From: Coffea arabica | Lineage: Eukaryota > Streptophyta > Magnoliopsida > Gentianales > Rubiaceae | Direction: 5' to 3' | Length of the DNA stretch: 64,000 nucleotides | NCBI RefSeq assembly: GCF_036785885.1 | Contig: NC_092314.1 | Location: forward strand, 13,599,638 to 13,663,637 | Program-made: the position numbers and the translations under genes | Notes under the pieces: model-generated | What the model saw: only the letters and a program-made list of their open reading frames with translations | What the model was told of the DNA's origin: nothing | Database searches by the model: none | Shown here: piece by piece, positions 11,401 through 20,692 of the stretch | How positions within the stretch are numbered: position 1 is the stretch's first letter | How the letters are laid out: each line of letters begins with the position of its first letter

Positions 11401-12515
11401 TGTCGCCTAACGGGAATTTCTCCGTGTCCTCGGCATTGGAGGCAATTCAGCCTAAGCGTAGTATCTCTCTGGTTGACCACTATGTGTGGGGTCCAGTGGT
11501 GCCGCTGAAAGTTTCCTTCTTCGCATGGCGATTGCTGCGGCGGTGGCTCCCTCTTGATTGTATTCTGCAGGGCAAGGGAGTAACGTTAGTCTCTCGGTGT
11601 AATTGCTGCCTGCAGTCGCAGGAGACAGTTTCTCACATTTTCCTGCATGGCACGGTGGCAAAAGCAGTACGGGAGCATTTTCTCAAGACCTTCGGATTAT
11701 TTCCGGCTAACTCGAGTAGTGTAGCTTCGATGTTGTCGCACTGGTTTCTCTCTCACTCCAAGGTTTCGGCAGTACATGTGCGGGTTCTGGTTCCCCTATT
11801 GGTTCTCTGGTTCATCTGGAAGAGTAGGAACTTGGCAAGGTTTCAAGCAAGCATTTTTACCCCAACTCAGGTGATCTCTCAGATAGAAAAGTTTTTGGGA
11901 CAGATGGGTTGGGCTTGTGCTTTCGCGAGGCCCTCTTTTGCAGGTGATCAGGACTGCCCGTGGGCGAGTCTCTGCAACCCCACAAGGCGAGATATGGGGG
12001 CGATGCTGGTCTCTTGGGAAAAGCCACCGATGGGCTGGCTCAAGCTCAACTTTGATGCTAGTGTAATCAATGGTGAGGCGACTGGTGGAGGGGTCTTGCG
12101 CGACCACTGGGGGAGGGTGGTCTGGGCGTACTATAAGGAGTTTGGGGACTTGGATGTGCTAGCAGCGGAAGCCCGATCCCTTCTGTTCGGTCTCCAATTG
12201 TGCATGGAGCGAGGTGTTAGCTCAGTGATTGTGGAATCGAACTCAAGTGTACTAGTGCAGCTCGTGGGTTCGGAAGCCTTGTCGAAGTGGCCACTGTGCA
12301 CTGTTTTGCGAGAGATTAGACACCACATTGGACACCTGGAGGCTTCCCTCCTTCATGTATTTCGAGAAGCCAATGCGGTGGCGGATGCATTAGCTTCCCT
12401 ACAATTGGGAGAGCATCGGTTGTTTGAGTCACTCACGGCCCTTCCATTCAAAGCCAGAGGGGAGGCACGATTGGATTGCCATGGAGTTCCCCGTATCCGT
12501 GCGGGAAGATGTTGA
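8415..12515 (+). pseudogene. LINE ORF2: AP endonuclease, reverse transcriptase and RNase H, with four in-frame stops
   Basis: A single frame of 1367 codons starts at the ATG at 8415. The APE-type endonuclease shows FIVWNIRGA, LLEP, VAGDFNVV and GRSDHSP. The RT shows NSAPGPDGFEAGFYQ, FRPIS, KLDMEKAYDRVKW and GVRQGDPLSPALF, plus the usual YADD box as FANDM. A zinc-binding RT region (zf-RVT) follows near 11400-11700. A C-terminal RNase H (RVT_3) shows LNFDASV, AAEARSL and REANAVADALASL. Stops lie at 8619-8621 (TGA), 9399-9401 (TGA), 10539-10541 (TAA) and 10926-10928 (TGA). In FANDM the second catalytic Asp is Asn (10452-10454). In RNase H the ESDS-type motif is ESNS (12240-12242). Confidence 0.92.
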
Positions 12516-12625
12516 ACAGGAGCAACTGCTTTATCTTTCTTGCCACTGTTTGGTCTTTCTGTCATGTAATCTCTTTTGGTTCTAATAAAAGTTAGTATTT
12601 ATTTGAAAAAAAAAACATCAACAAA

Positions 12626-13037
12626 ATCCATATAGTACCTAAACAAGTCCACGCTTCAAAACGAACAACAATGAAAAGAAGCTCCATAGTACACTCCAGG
12701 ATACAACACTAATAATAACGGTCTGGGCGTTTTACTTGAGCTCATGGTCTAGTCTGCTGCAGACAAGAAACGTTTTTGGCAAAAGGAACCAAGGAAAGGA
12801 GGCTACTTGCTAATCGAATTCTCTCATGTTCCTTGAGGGACTTTTGTACACTATATATAGAACAAATTATTTCCAAATTTTGGTTTCAAGCATTCGCAGT
12901 TTCCACCATCAAAATTTGTTTTGGCCTCAATACACCTCGACAGTATCAATTACTCTATATTGTACCTCAAACTTTTCTTTTAGACACTTTGACCTGAACT
13001 CTACAATTACTAATTAACTCCAATTAGTATATATTGT
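12626..13037. other. Intergenic, nothing recognised
   Basis: AT-rich sequence follows the LINE target-site duplication. Short open frames at 12776-13017 have no domain or codon signal and are not called as genes. Confidence 0.5.
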
Positions 13038-13470
13038 CCACTTGTTATGTGTGGTTTTGTCCCACATTAGTTGTTTTACTAAGGAGTTTTCCTCTTTGTT
13101 GGTTATAAATGGAGCGCGTCTTTGGTGAGAAGTTCACCAAATCAAGGGAGTTTTTAGTGGGTTATTTAGGCTTTTGGATCATTAAACATTTTGTAGTAAA
13201 ATATTTTGGGCTCTATTGAGTTTTAAAGTTTTTGTACCCAGCTCTTTTATATAGTGAAATTCTGCTTCTCCTCCACTCGTAGACGTAGTTCAATTTGATG
13301 ACCGAGTCACAAACCTTTCATCAATTTCTTGGGACTGGACCTAACGCCTCTCCTACTCGTATGTTGGTAGTGTATTGCGCAAGTTGGGTATGTGTTGGAG
13401 CATAAATTTGCTCGTATGTTAGTAGTGTATTGTGCAAGCCGAGTGTGTTTTAGAGATTAAGCGTGTGTTG
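13038..13470 (+). mobile_element. Probable LTR fragment or solo LTR, Copia-like
   Basis: Starting near tgttatgtgtggttttgtcc, the stretch has the layout of plant Copia-type LTRs. A cccacattag segment is followed by a short hairpin-rich part, ggttataaatgg as a TATA-like box (about 13100), ctcttttatatagtgaaatt, and then ctcctccactcgtagacgtag near the U5 end. A short internal duplication follows at about 13361-13450 (gtatgttggtagtgtattgcg against gtatgttagtagtgtattgtg). No coding part accompanies it and I could not fix its ends or a TSD, so the class is an inference from layout. Confidence 0.4.
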
Positions 13471-13546
13471 AAGTTAGAACTGTCAATGAGGTTAGACCAA
13501 CTCAAGTTTGGCTTGTTTAGTCCGAGAAAAAGTCCATGAGTTGAAT

Positions 13547-14223
13547 TAGGGATGGCAATAGGGCGGGGGTTCCTTTCCCCATTCCCCGCCCCTTGCCCCT
13601 CACCCCCCGCCCCGCCCCCGTCCCATTTTCCCCACGGTCCCCCGCGATAAAAGAAATCAACTTATCATAAAATGTTCATTTACAATAATTCACTGAATTT
13701 TTTATTAGGTTGCACTTGATTGCCCCTCTATGTATATCTGAATTTTCAGTTACCAGCCCATCTCCTGACCAAAATATATCATTTTGAGTTATTTTAGCAT
13801 TATACATATATCCATGGCCATATTTTTTTTATATAATACTAAAATATTAAACCATTTAATTGTCGTAAAACGAGTATTAGTACATAAGATGCCAGAGATT
13901 CATATCCAAAGCCACAACATAGTTTACAACAACATAGAGCTTTTCCCATTAAGTAATAGCATTCACAGGTCTCCTGAACTAATTAGCTAAAGATAACTCC
14001 CACCATAATAAGTTATATCCAGGGCTATCTAAAAGGATTGAACAACTCAAAAATTTATGCACACAAAAGCCTAGTACATGAAGCAAAAAAAATCAGAAGC
14101 AAGCCTATACGAAAAGCAAAACTCTCCTCGTATGTCCAAGCAATTTTGAGAACTAACAGGAGAGAGGAAGAATTCTCAAACACTAACAAAAAATACCTTG
14201 AACAGTTAGGGTTTTGTTACTTT

Positions 14224-14254
<31 letters not shown>

Positions 14255-14432
14255 TTTTTTTATGCGAGGGACGGGGTGGGGGACGGGGCGGGGGATGGGG
14301 CGGGTGTATGTTGCTCCATCCCCCGCCCCGTTTTGAAGGCGGGGGTAAATATTTTGCCCCCGCCCCCACCCCGTCCCATTCCCCGCCCCATTTGTACCCC
14401 TGCGGGTGTCCGCCCCCATGCCATCCCTAAGT
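13547..14432. mobile_element. Non-autonomous hAT-like element with GC-rich subterminal arrays
   Basis: The stretch begins tagggatggcaa and ends tgccatcccta, an inverted repeat matching the common plant hAT terminus TAGGGATGGCAA. Both ends carry strikingly GC-rich blocks in an AT-rich landscape: ccccgccccttgcccctc-type runs at 13560-13640, and gggacggggcggggg followed by the complementary run at 14265-14420. The centre is AT-rich and holds a GT/TA microsatellite at 14224-14254. I found no clean 8-bp target-site duplication. Open frames over the G/C runs are low-complexity artefacts. Confidence 0.55.
14224..14254. repeat. (GT)n(TA)n microsatellite
   Basis: A short run of gt followed by about twelve ta units lies inside the GC-rich hAT-like element. 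Confidence 0.9.
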
Positions 14433-16185
14433 CTAATCTTTTATTGACTTGAGCTAATATTGGGCTTAAATATTAGGTTTGAATTAAATATGAGTTGAAT
14501 TGGGGCCTTATTAAGCTCCAACCCAATATAAGCCCGACCCTTTAATTTGCACATATATATATAATTATATAGAATATATTCATGTTTTGATATATATATA
14601 TATATAATTATATATCTAAATATATAATGCTAATGCTTTATACTTATGAGTTATGTGTCAAAATATATTAATATATATAAGAAATATTAAATATACAAAA
14701 TTATGTCAAAATATTCAACAAAACAAAGTTTAGTATGAGCAAATTGAGGACCTTTGAAGATGTATTAATTATTGATTATGTTTTATTACTATTTTCTATG
14801 TACTTTGAACCAATTGGATATATTATTGTTGAAAAATTCTTGGTTTATATATTTTTTAATGAATTGTTATTGGTTCACATATAATTTTAATGTTGTGATC
14901 CTATGGATGTTAAATTAGCTTTAGAACATAATAGTTATAGTAATTATATTAAGAAACTTAAAGAGTAATAAGTGAATTTAAACTAAATCCGAATTAGGTT
15001 CACATCTCGAATATTTTGTGAGCCAAGTATAAACTTCATATTTATCAACCCAAAACTGAAAGTAGTACTAATTATATGACTCAAGGATGAGGTTGTTAAA
15101 GTGTGATTCAGATGGCCCGAATGACAAGCCTAGTTGCAGCATAAATTCCGGGATTAGGCGATATCTAACAACAGAATGAAACATGCCTAAGGCCTCTGGC
15201 CAACCTATGGCCAGGATGTATAGTGGATGGGTAACTGGTGACACATAACTATTCACAACTAGGCTCCTCTCAATTGTATCGGAGAGAATCTCTCTCCATC
15301 ATACTCTCATAAAATTAATTGTAAATTTATTTTTGAAAATCAACATCATTCATAATATATTTCATCCCTTGTGTTAGATATATATATAAAATTTTGTGTT
15401 AGCAATTTTACAAAATTTCACTAACAAATTGACTAAGTTTTACCCTGTAATTAATCATTTCAATTTTGTTACAATTTTGACTCATGTTTTACAATTTAAA
15501 AGTTTTGTATAAATTGAACATCAAAATATTCTTAAAAGAGTATCATTTTTTAGTATGTTGATTTAGACATTAAAAGAAAAATAATGACACAATCAGATGA
15601 TGTTATGGAGTTATAAAATTTTAGATATAGATAATGGAAGGATCAATAGAGAAAAATTCAATGGAAAGCCTTCAATTAGGAAGTGTCGATCAAAGGTTTT
15701 GTAAGGGAGTACTACTTCTCATTTTGGGTTTAATTTTGCTATGTATTTTGGGTTCAACAAGTTTTGCAGAATTTGTGAATTTTTAACTTTTTAAACCGAA
15801 ACAAGTCAGAGCCTGAGCAGACATTGAGCATATATGTTCTAACCTGGTTTGCTACGATAAGAGTTATTTGGAATAGAAACTTGTAGAGTTTTCAAAACAC
15901 TTTTTCTTCTAATATTTTTATTTATTTGTTACATTGAATTTTAAAATTTTTCAAATAATCTTCAATCCATTACTTTCTTATTTTATCATTTCATGTGCCT
16001 TAAGACACATTCACGTGTACAATTCAAGAAATATAAATATTGACACTAATTGTAACACTTCAATTTTTAACTCGTGTAAGGTTATTGATTGAAGGATTAA
16101 ATACTCACTTAAAATATTTACGCGAGAGAGGAGAAAATAAATAATGCATACTATTATTGAAATTTCAACTAATGGAAGAAAACCA
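14433..16185. other. AT-rich intergenic stretch, no supported gene
   Basis: TA-rich simple sequence occupies about 14540-14640. An open frame of 62 codons at 15068-15256 (-) has ordinary amino-acid composition but no motif I recognise. It is isolated and could be a captured exon fragment or chance. No RNA gene is visible. Confidence 0.45.
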
Positions 16186-16189
16186 CAAC

Positions 16190-17715
16190 TGACACATTTT
16201 TAAAAAAAAATTATCTCAACCAATGCCCTATTTATAACTTACAAAGACTTTTAAAATGAGAAATTACTCATACAAAAAATTGTTAAATAAAAAACAAACT
16301 CCTAAATAACACAACTACGTAAAACATAAATAAATAGAAACTTCTAGAGCAGGTTTGTTTTGCCAACAAAGATGACGTTCTTCAGCAACCAATTCTTATT
16401 CCTTTTATTGGTTATTTAATTTATTGTACGTTCAATCTTTGTTTTGCTCCTAAAGCAAAATATGACTTATAGATCCAATCCGGATCCATGGAATTTCTGT
16501 GCAGTGATCTGATCTAGCCGTTCTGCCGTCTCACTTGTAAGATAATTTTTCCAATCTCCAACCTTACCATTACGAAAAAATACCTGCTTCCTAAGAATCC
16601 ACCAGGTCCCGCTCTTGTTCACCTCCAAATTTCTCAAGTGATCAAAACTACAGAGCCCTTAAATCTCATCAACCGCTCCTGCTGTCTCTTCCTCCTGAGA
16701 AATTGGACAACCCAAGAACTGGGCAAGAAGTTTCAGGTAAAATGCAGGTTCCTGTGTCATTTGTTCATACTTCAGAAAAAGTTCTTTTCGGGACTTGTCC
16801 AAGCTTGCTTTCCAGTAATCTAAAACATGATCCCAAACAGTCGACCAGACATGCTCACTCCCTTACAAAACAAGTCAAAAAATTCTTCAAAAGAAGTCTC
16901 AGCACTCCCCAGCTTATTAGTGAAGTGCCGATACGGGACAATAACATCCTTAATGTTTCTGTATATATAGACAATCTTGCAACCCGAATTCATCACTGAC
17001 TCAGGCAGTAGCGCAAGCGGGCAGTGGGTTCCAAGCAGTCTTCTTGAATCTTGGAAATATTGTCAGAAAGAATATTCAGGGTCCTGTTTATTATGAGAGA
17101 GAGCATAAAATTCCAGTTGTGGCACAAGAACATAAGGACTTTGGTTGAGCAAAGGGTGGCTTGGGTTGATGGGGAGAATATTTCGGTTCATCAAGGCGAA
17201 TGCGAGGGCCTTCAGCCATGTGGTGCCCTACTAGGGAGTGGTGATTAGCAGGACATCACTGTCTCGAGCCTGGAAGTGCTTTTGGACTTCAACGAGCCCT
17301 GGCAACTGGTTAGTAGTAAACCAAAAGCCATTGTACTTGTACAGATAAGAAGAACCTTGCCATCTCTCTCTGGGGAGAGTAGAATACAGGTTCTTGCACT
17401 GGTCTTGCATTAGTTCCTCTACTTCTGAATCTTCTGAGAAAGGAACTTTGAAGGAGGATGGAGTTGTAGACATATTGTTGCCTTTAGGATTGTTATTGAA
17501 TATACTTGATTGTTGCTCAGCTCTCAAGTCCCTCGCTCGGTTCTTCTATAGACATAGTGTAGGGGCAGTAGGAGCTATTGACCCCACTGAACTTTATAAT
17601 GCATATGCATAATTTTATAAGTTTATCCCCGTATTTAAAGTTTATTATCTCATTACCAACAGTTAATAGTCTTTGAATGGTTAGACCTTGATCTCTAAAG
17701 ATGTATTCATAAACT
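16190..17715 (-). repeat. Segmental duplicate (decayed copy) of the sulfotransferase locus
   Basis: This block aligns with about 23560-25010 in the same orientation. The match covers the coding region and also both flanks. On the 3' side of the gene, tttataacttacaaagactt here pairs with tttaaaaacttacaaagact there. On the upstream side, gagctattgaccccactgaa is identical in both copies, as is ccttgatctctaaaga with one change. The shared flanks show that a genomic segment was duplicated, not a processed mRNA. Confidence 0.85.
16467..17473 (-). pseudogene. Cytosolic sulfotransferase pseudogene
   Basis: Translation from an ATG at 17473 (MSTTPSSFKVPFSEDSEVEE) follows the intact paralogue at 23769-24755 closely, through ERWQGSSYLYKYNGFWFT and HFQARDSDVLLITTP. 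It then hits two consecutive TAG stops where the PAPS-binding loop should read Lys-Ser, and resumes GTTWLKALAFALMN. Further stops and frameshifts follow: near 17080, a shift around 17030, and several after 16840. Near the normal C-terminus, matching DNA resumes up to the equivalent stop at 16467-16469. The upstream segment carrying the paralogue's TATA box is also shortened. It cannot encode a working enzyme. Confidence 0.92.
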
Positions 17716-17746
17716 GGATTATAAACTTGTGGGCATGTCTCACACA

Positions 17747-17747
17747 A

Positions 17748-17783
<36 letters not shown>
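17747..17783. repeat. (TA)n microsatellite
   Basis: About sixteen consecutive ta units lie just beyond the sulfotransferase pseudogene block. Confidence 0.9.
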
Positions 17784-17785
<2 letters not shown>

Positions 17786-17789
17786 TGAG

Positions 17790-18683
17790 TGTGTGCATTA
17801 TGGTCTTTTAATTTCTTATCCAGCTATTATACAAATTAATCCTTCTTAATTAACTTAACTTACAAGTAAAAAATTCACCAATGACATACCAATGCACTTG
17901 AACCAATATTTTTTTAATGTTATTTTTTTGCCAATTTTTCCTTACTAAATCAACACACTTGTCAATAAAAAGATAATTAGTTTTACCTTTTACACTTGGA
18001 TTAAAACCAATCAAGACACAACTTTATTATTTATTATTTTACCATTAAAGATAGAGAAAACTTATTAGGGACTCGCGAGATTAGAAGTGACAAAATACTT
18101 TATAGCTATTTGAGGAAATAAACCTTTGTTGAGATTTTAGAGAAGAAATGGAGAAACCCAAAAAAGGATTGATTAGTAAGAATATTATTATTGTTTCCCA
18201 ATTAGCACTCCAAATCTCCAAGCAAGAATTCTTTCTACTATTTAGAAATTTACTTGGTTATATCTTCAATAAAATTTTGTAAATTGCTGATTTTTATTCA
18301 CAAACATATGGTTAGGTTATAGTTTTATAGGGTAGTTTTTGGGAAGAAATTTTTAAATCATTTATAATTTGTAGTTCGCGCTTGCATTTGATGGTTTATG
18401 TGATGAAATTATATATATTTTTTCATAGTTCGTTTGTGAATTAATATCTAGTTCGATGTTTAATTTTAACCAATTACGAAGAGATATTACAAAAGGAAGA
18501 TTATGATTGAAGAACGATTTAATGTTGAAGTTGATGATAATGATCATGGAAAAGATCATTCAAAAAAAATTAGGTGAAGGTTAATTTTGATGATTTACTA
18601 TTAATTTAGGATTGAGGAAAAGTTGTGTTAATTATCACCCTAAATTTGCCCCACTGAATTAAGTTTCTAACTCTACCCCTACC
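17790..18683. other. AT-rich intergenic stretch
   Basis: No domain, RNA gene or clear repeat is seen. The 65-codon open frame at 18362-18559 (-) is Asn/Ile-rich, as expected of chance translation of AT-rich DNA. Confidence 0.5.
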
Positions 18684-18809
18684 TAACTCCAAAATCTACA
18701 TCACAAACTCGCCAACTTTGTTAGTGCACGACAACGTATACTGAGCTAATTCTAAAATCTACATCGCAGACTCGCCAACTTTCCTAGTGCACAACAACGT
18801 ATTTTGAGC
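18684..18809. repeat. 63-bp tandem repeat, two units
   Basis: Units 18684-18746 and 18747-18809 share aaaatctacatc, actcgccaacttt, tagtgcac and aacaacgta, and both end in gagc. About ten positions differ. Confidence 0.85.
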
Positions 18810-19481
18810 TCGTGGTGCTTCAAATCAATGGAATGATTGAACCACAAAATAGAGCAGATCGTCTACAGACATCAAGGAAATCCGTGTTTTTTAACCTTTT
18901 ACCCTCCTACTCTTCCTCGGAAGAGGTGAATTCTTGGTGAACGAGTCAAGGTCACACCAAAAAACGATATCACCTGTAAAATTTTAAGTGACCGGGGCTC
19001 TGTCCCCTAGTCTCATTCCGATGCTGAAGTCAGAGGTAGTTCGGAAGTTGAATGTACGGATTAGATTCCATATCTCATTTGGAAGTGGTAGATGGGTATT
19101 TATAATAGATGAATCTATGGATAGAATGATGAGATCTACCCACTGTTAGCCATCATGAGGTCACTTAAGGCGGCGGTGCCAGTTATAGATCTGAGCAGTA
19201 TGGTGACTAGCAGTCACATCACTCCATCAATCACAAGTCACCCAGACAACTGAGATGTCGGTTGTCTTGGGCAGAGGAGGTGACGAGGTGAAACTTCTCT
19301 TCAAAGTGATTTCGCTAATCAATTCGACTGAGAATGTCCAAGACGAGGTATCTCTTGTAGAAAGGGCATGGATGGGATTGACCAAGCCCAGACAGGCTAA
19401 GATGTCCACACCTCCCATTCTTCCCACCCTCAATTGGTGGTACAGGTTTCGAACCGTAAACCTGATGGTGAGCAAAAACAC
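18810..19481. other. Unclassified moderately GC stretch, possibly an old LTR
   Basis: This part is less AT-rich than its surroundings and contains gggtatttataatagatgaa, a TATA-like context as in LTR promoters, near 19095. It has open frames on both strands at 19227-19491 without recognisable motifs. It resembles LTR-type repeat sequence, but no ends, partner LTR or coding remnants are present. Confidence 0.3.
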
Positions 19482-19484
19482 TAA

Positions 19485-19767
19485 TAGCTAGTTTGGGAGT
19501 TCAGATTTCAAAGGAATAGAAAAAAAAGGAAGGGAAAGGTGAACTTTTCACGTTTGGGAGATTTTAGTGAGACGGAAAAAAAAAGAAACGAACGGATCTT
19601 GAAGAGAAGCCAAGTGCTGCTACAGTGCAAAAATTTGCTGACCAAAACGGGCGGAAAGCGAAGGAAAACTGATGGAAGCTTACAAATTTTTTTTTTATCC
19701 TTTCTTTTCTCACATAACTTATCATTTCTCTTCTTTTCTTTTCTATCCTCAACTCACAAACTAGCTA
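19485..19767. mobile_element. Tourist-like MITE (PIF/Harbinger type), 283 bp
   Basis: The left end tagctagtttgggagtt and the inverse of the right end tagctagtttgtgagtt form imperfect terminal inverted repeats with one mismatch in 17. The trinucleotide taa occurs directly outside each end (19482-19484 and 19768-19770), fitting the 3-bp TTA/TAA target preference of PIF/Harbinger elements. The interior is purine-rich on the left and pyrimidine-rich on the right, so the element can fold on itself. Confidence 0.72.
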
Positions 19768-19786
19768 TAAGAGTTCATTTTGACTA

Positions 19787-19927
19787 TTGATCAGTCCCAA
19801 TGATTATTTATTAATTAATTATTAAACAACACCGCACTTAAAAGACTCAAAGAGTCCTTTCTCGATTACTGACGGGCCCAATGATTATGAATTAATTAAT
19901 TATTAAACAACTCCACACTCAAAATAA
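19787..19927. repeat. Two-copy tandem repeat, about 77 bp
   Basis: Two copies share cccaatgattat, then ttaattaattattaaacaac, then ccacact or ccgcact followed by caaaa or taaaa. The first starts near 19795 and the second near 19873. The remaining sequence to about 20108 holds no gene. Confidence 0.75.
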
Positions 19928-20115
19928 ATACGAAACAACTGAAAATGGAACAAAAAAGGAAAAAAAAAATGCTCCGTGTGTTGATACTCCAATAGTCTAA
20001 TGTACAGCTACTGGCCCTGCTGACTCGTGACATTAAAAAGATCTTTTGTAGAAGGAGTCGCAGACACGCGGTTGTTGTAAAATTTGTGAATTATTTCTCT
20101 CACGTCCCGCTGTGT

Positions 20116-20433
20116 AGTGGCGGAGCTAGGAATTGCAATTAGGGGAGCGAGTCTCTGTTATTTGGATAAAGTCCAAATAACTTTCAAACATTATTATTTG
20201 GGTCCTTAGGAGGGGGCAAAGTGAAATTTTTTATCAATATTTTGGGGGGGCAAAACAATATAAGAAAAATTTTTTTTACTTAGAAATTTTTTTATAACAA
20301 TTGGAGGGGGGCAAAGTGAAAATTTTTATCAATATTTGGGGGGGCAAAATAATATAATAAAAATTGTTTTACTTAGAAATTTTTTTTTTAACAATTGGAG
20401 GGGGGGCCTGGCCCCCCCTTCCCTCCGCCCCTG
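20116..20433. mobile_element. hAT-like MITE with an internal 94-bp tandem duplication
   Basis: The left end is agtggcggagc and the right end is ctccgcccctg, the CAGNGGCGGA-type terminus common in plant hAT MITEs. The heptamer gctgtgt lies just outside both ends (20109-20115 and 20434-20440), a plausible degenerate 8-bp target-site duplication. Inside, 20210-20302 and 20303-20396 are near-identical tandem units, each containing ggcaaagtgaaa, atcaatatt, a G-run and acttagaaattttttt. Confidence 0.68.
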
Positions 20434-20480
20434 GCTGTGTGGTAGCATTTCTGAAACGGAATACGACTTCACATGGGGTA

Positions 20481-20677
20481 ATCAACTACAACAGTTGATC
20501 ATCAAGAGATTTTTAAAATTCTATTTGAATGTAGATCAAGGGATCGAATCTCTTGACCTGATGGTAGTTCAGTTCCTCCAAATTTCCTTCTTGGCTCTGT
20601 TGGGTCACCCTCCCTCCCCGGCCCCGCAGTATAGTGTAGGAATAGATATATCGTTTTTGGCCAAAAAAAAAAAATTA
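20481..20677 (+). mobile_element. SINE with 15-bp target-site duplication
   Basis: A 197-bp unit ends in a run of A residues (about 20663-20674). It is flanked exactly by acttcacatggggta at 20466-20480 and 20678-20692. A B-box-like pol III promoter motif (ggatcgaatct, near 20539) lies in the 5' half. Size, tail, promoter position and long TSD fit a tRNA-derived plant SINE. The A box is poorly conserved, so the copy is probably old. Confidence 0.85.
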
Positions 20678-20692
20678 ACTTCACATGGGGTA

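Larger units (their letters stand above)
6772..12614 (+). mobile_element. Full-length L1-type LINE, about 5.84 kb, with 11-bp TSD
   Basis: The element runs from an 88-bp 5' leader through ORF1 (gag-like) and ORF2 (endonuclease, reverse transcriptase, RNase H) to a 3' tail. The tail has an AATAAA-like signal near 12583 and terminal A residues at 12606-12614. The direct repeat acatcaacaaa flanks it exactly at 6761-6771 and 12615-12625, so both ends are original and it is not 5'-truncated. Its GC content is clearly higher than the AT-rich surroundings. ORF1 and ORF2 are broken only by in-frame stop codons, with no frameshift seen, so it is a fairly young but dead copy. Confidence 0.95.

Noticed and set aside
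14038-14452. Overlapping open frames on both strands, up to 130 codons, across the GC-rich runs
   Set aside because: They translate low-complexity Gly/Arg/Pro repeats from G and C runs and a TA microsatellite. There is no domain, and both strands are open for the same compositional reason.
19227-19491. Mirror open frames of 78 and 84 codons on opposite strands
   Set aside because: No recognisable motif, start context or neighbour. The region looks like old repeat sequence.
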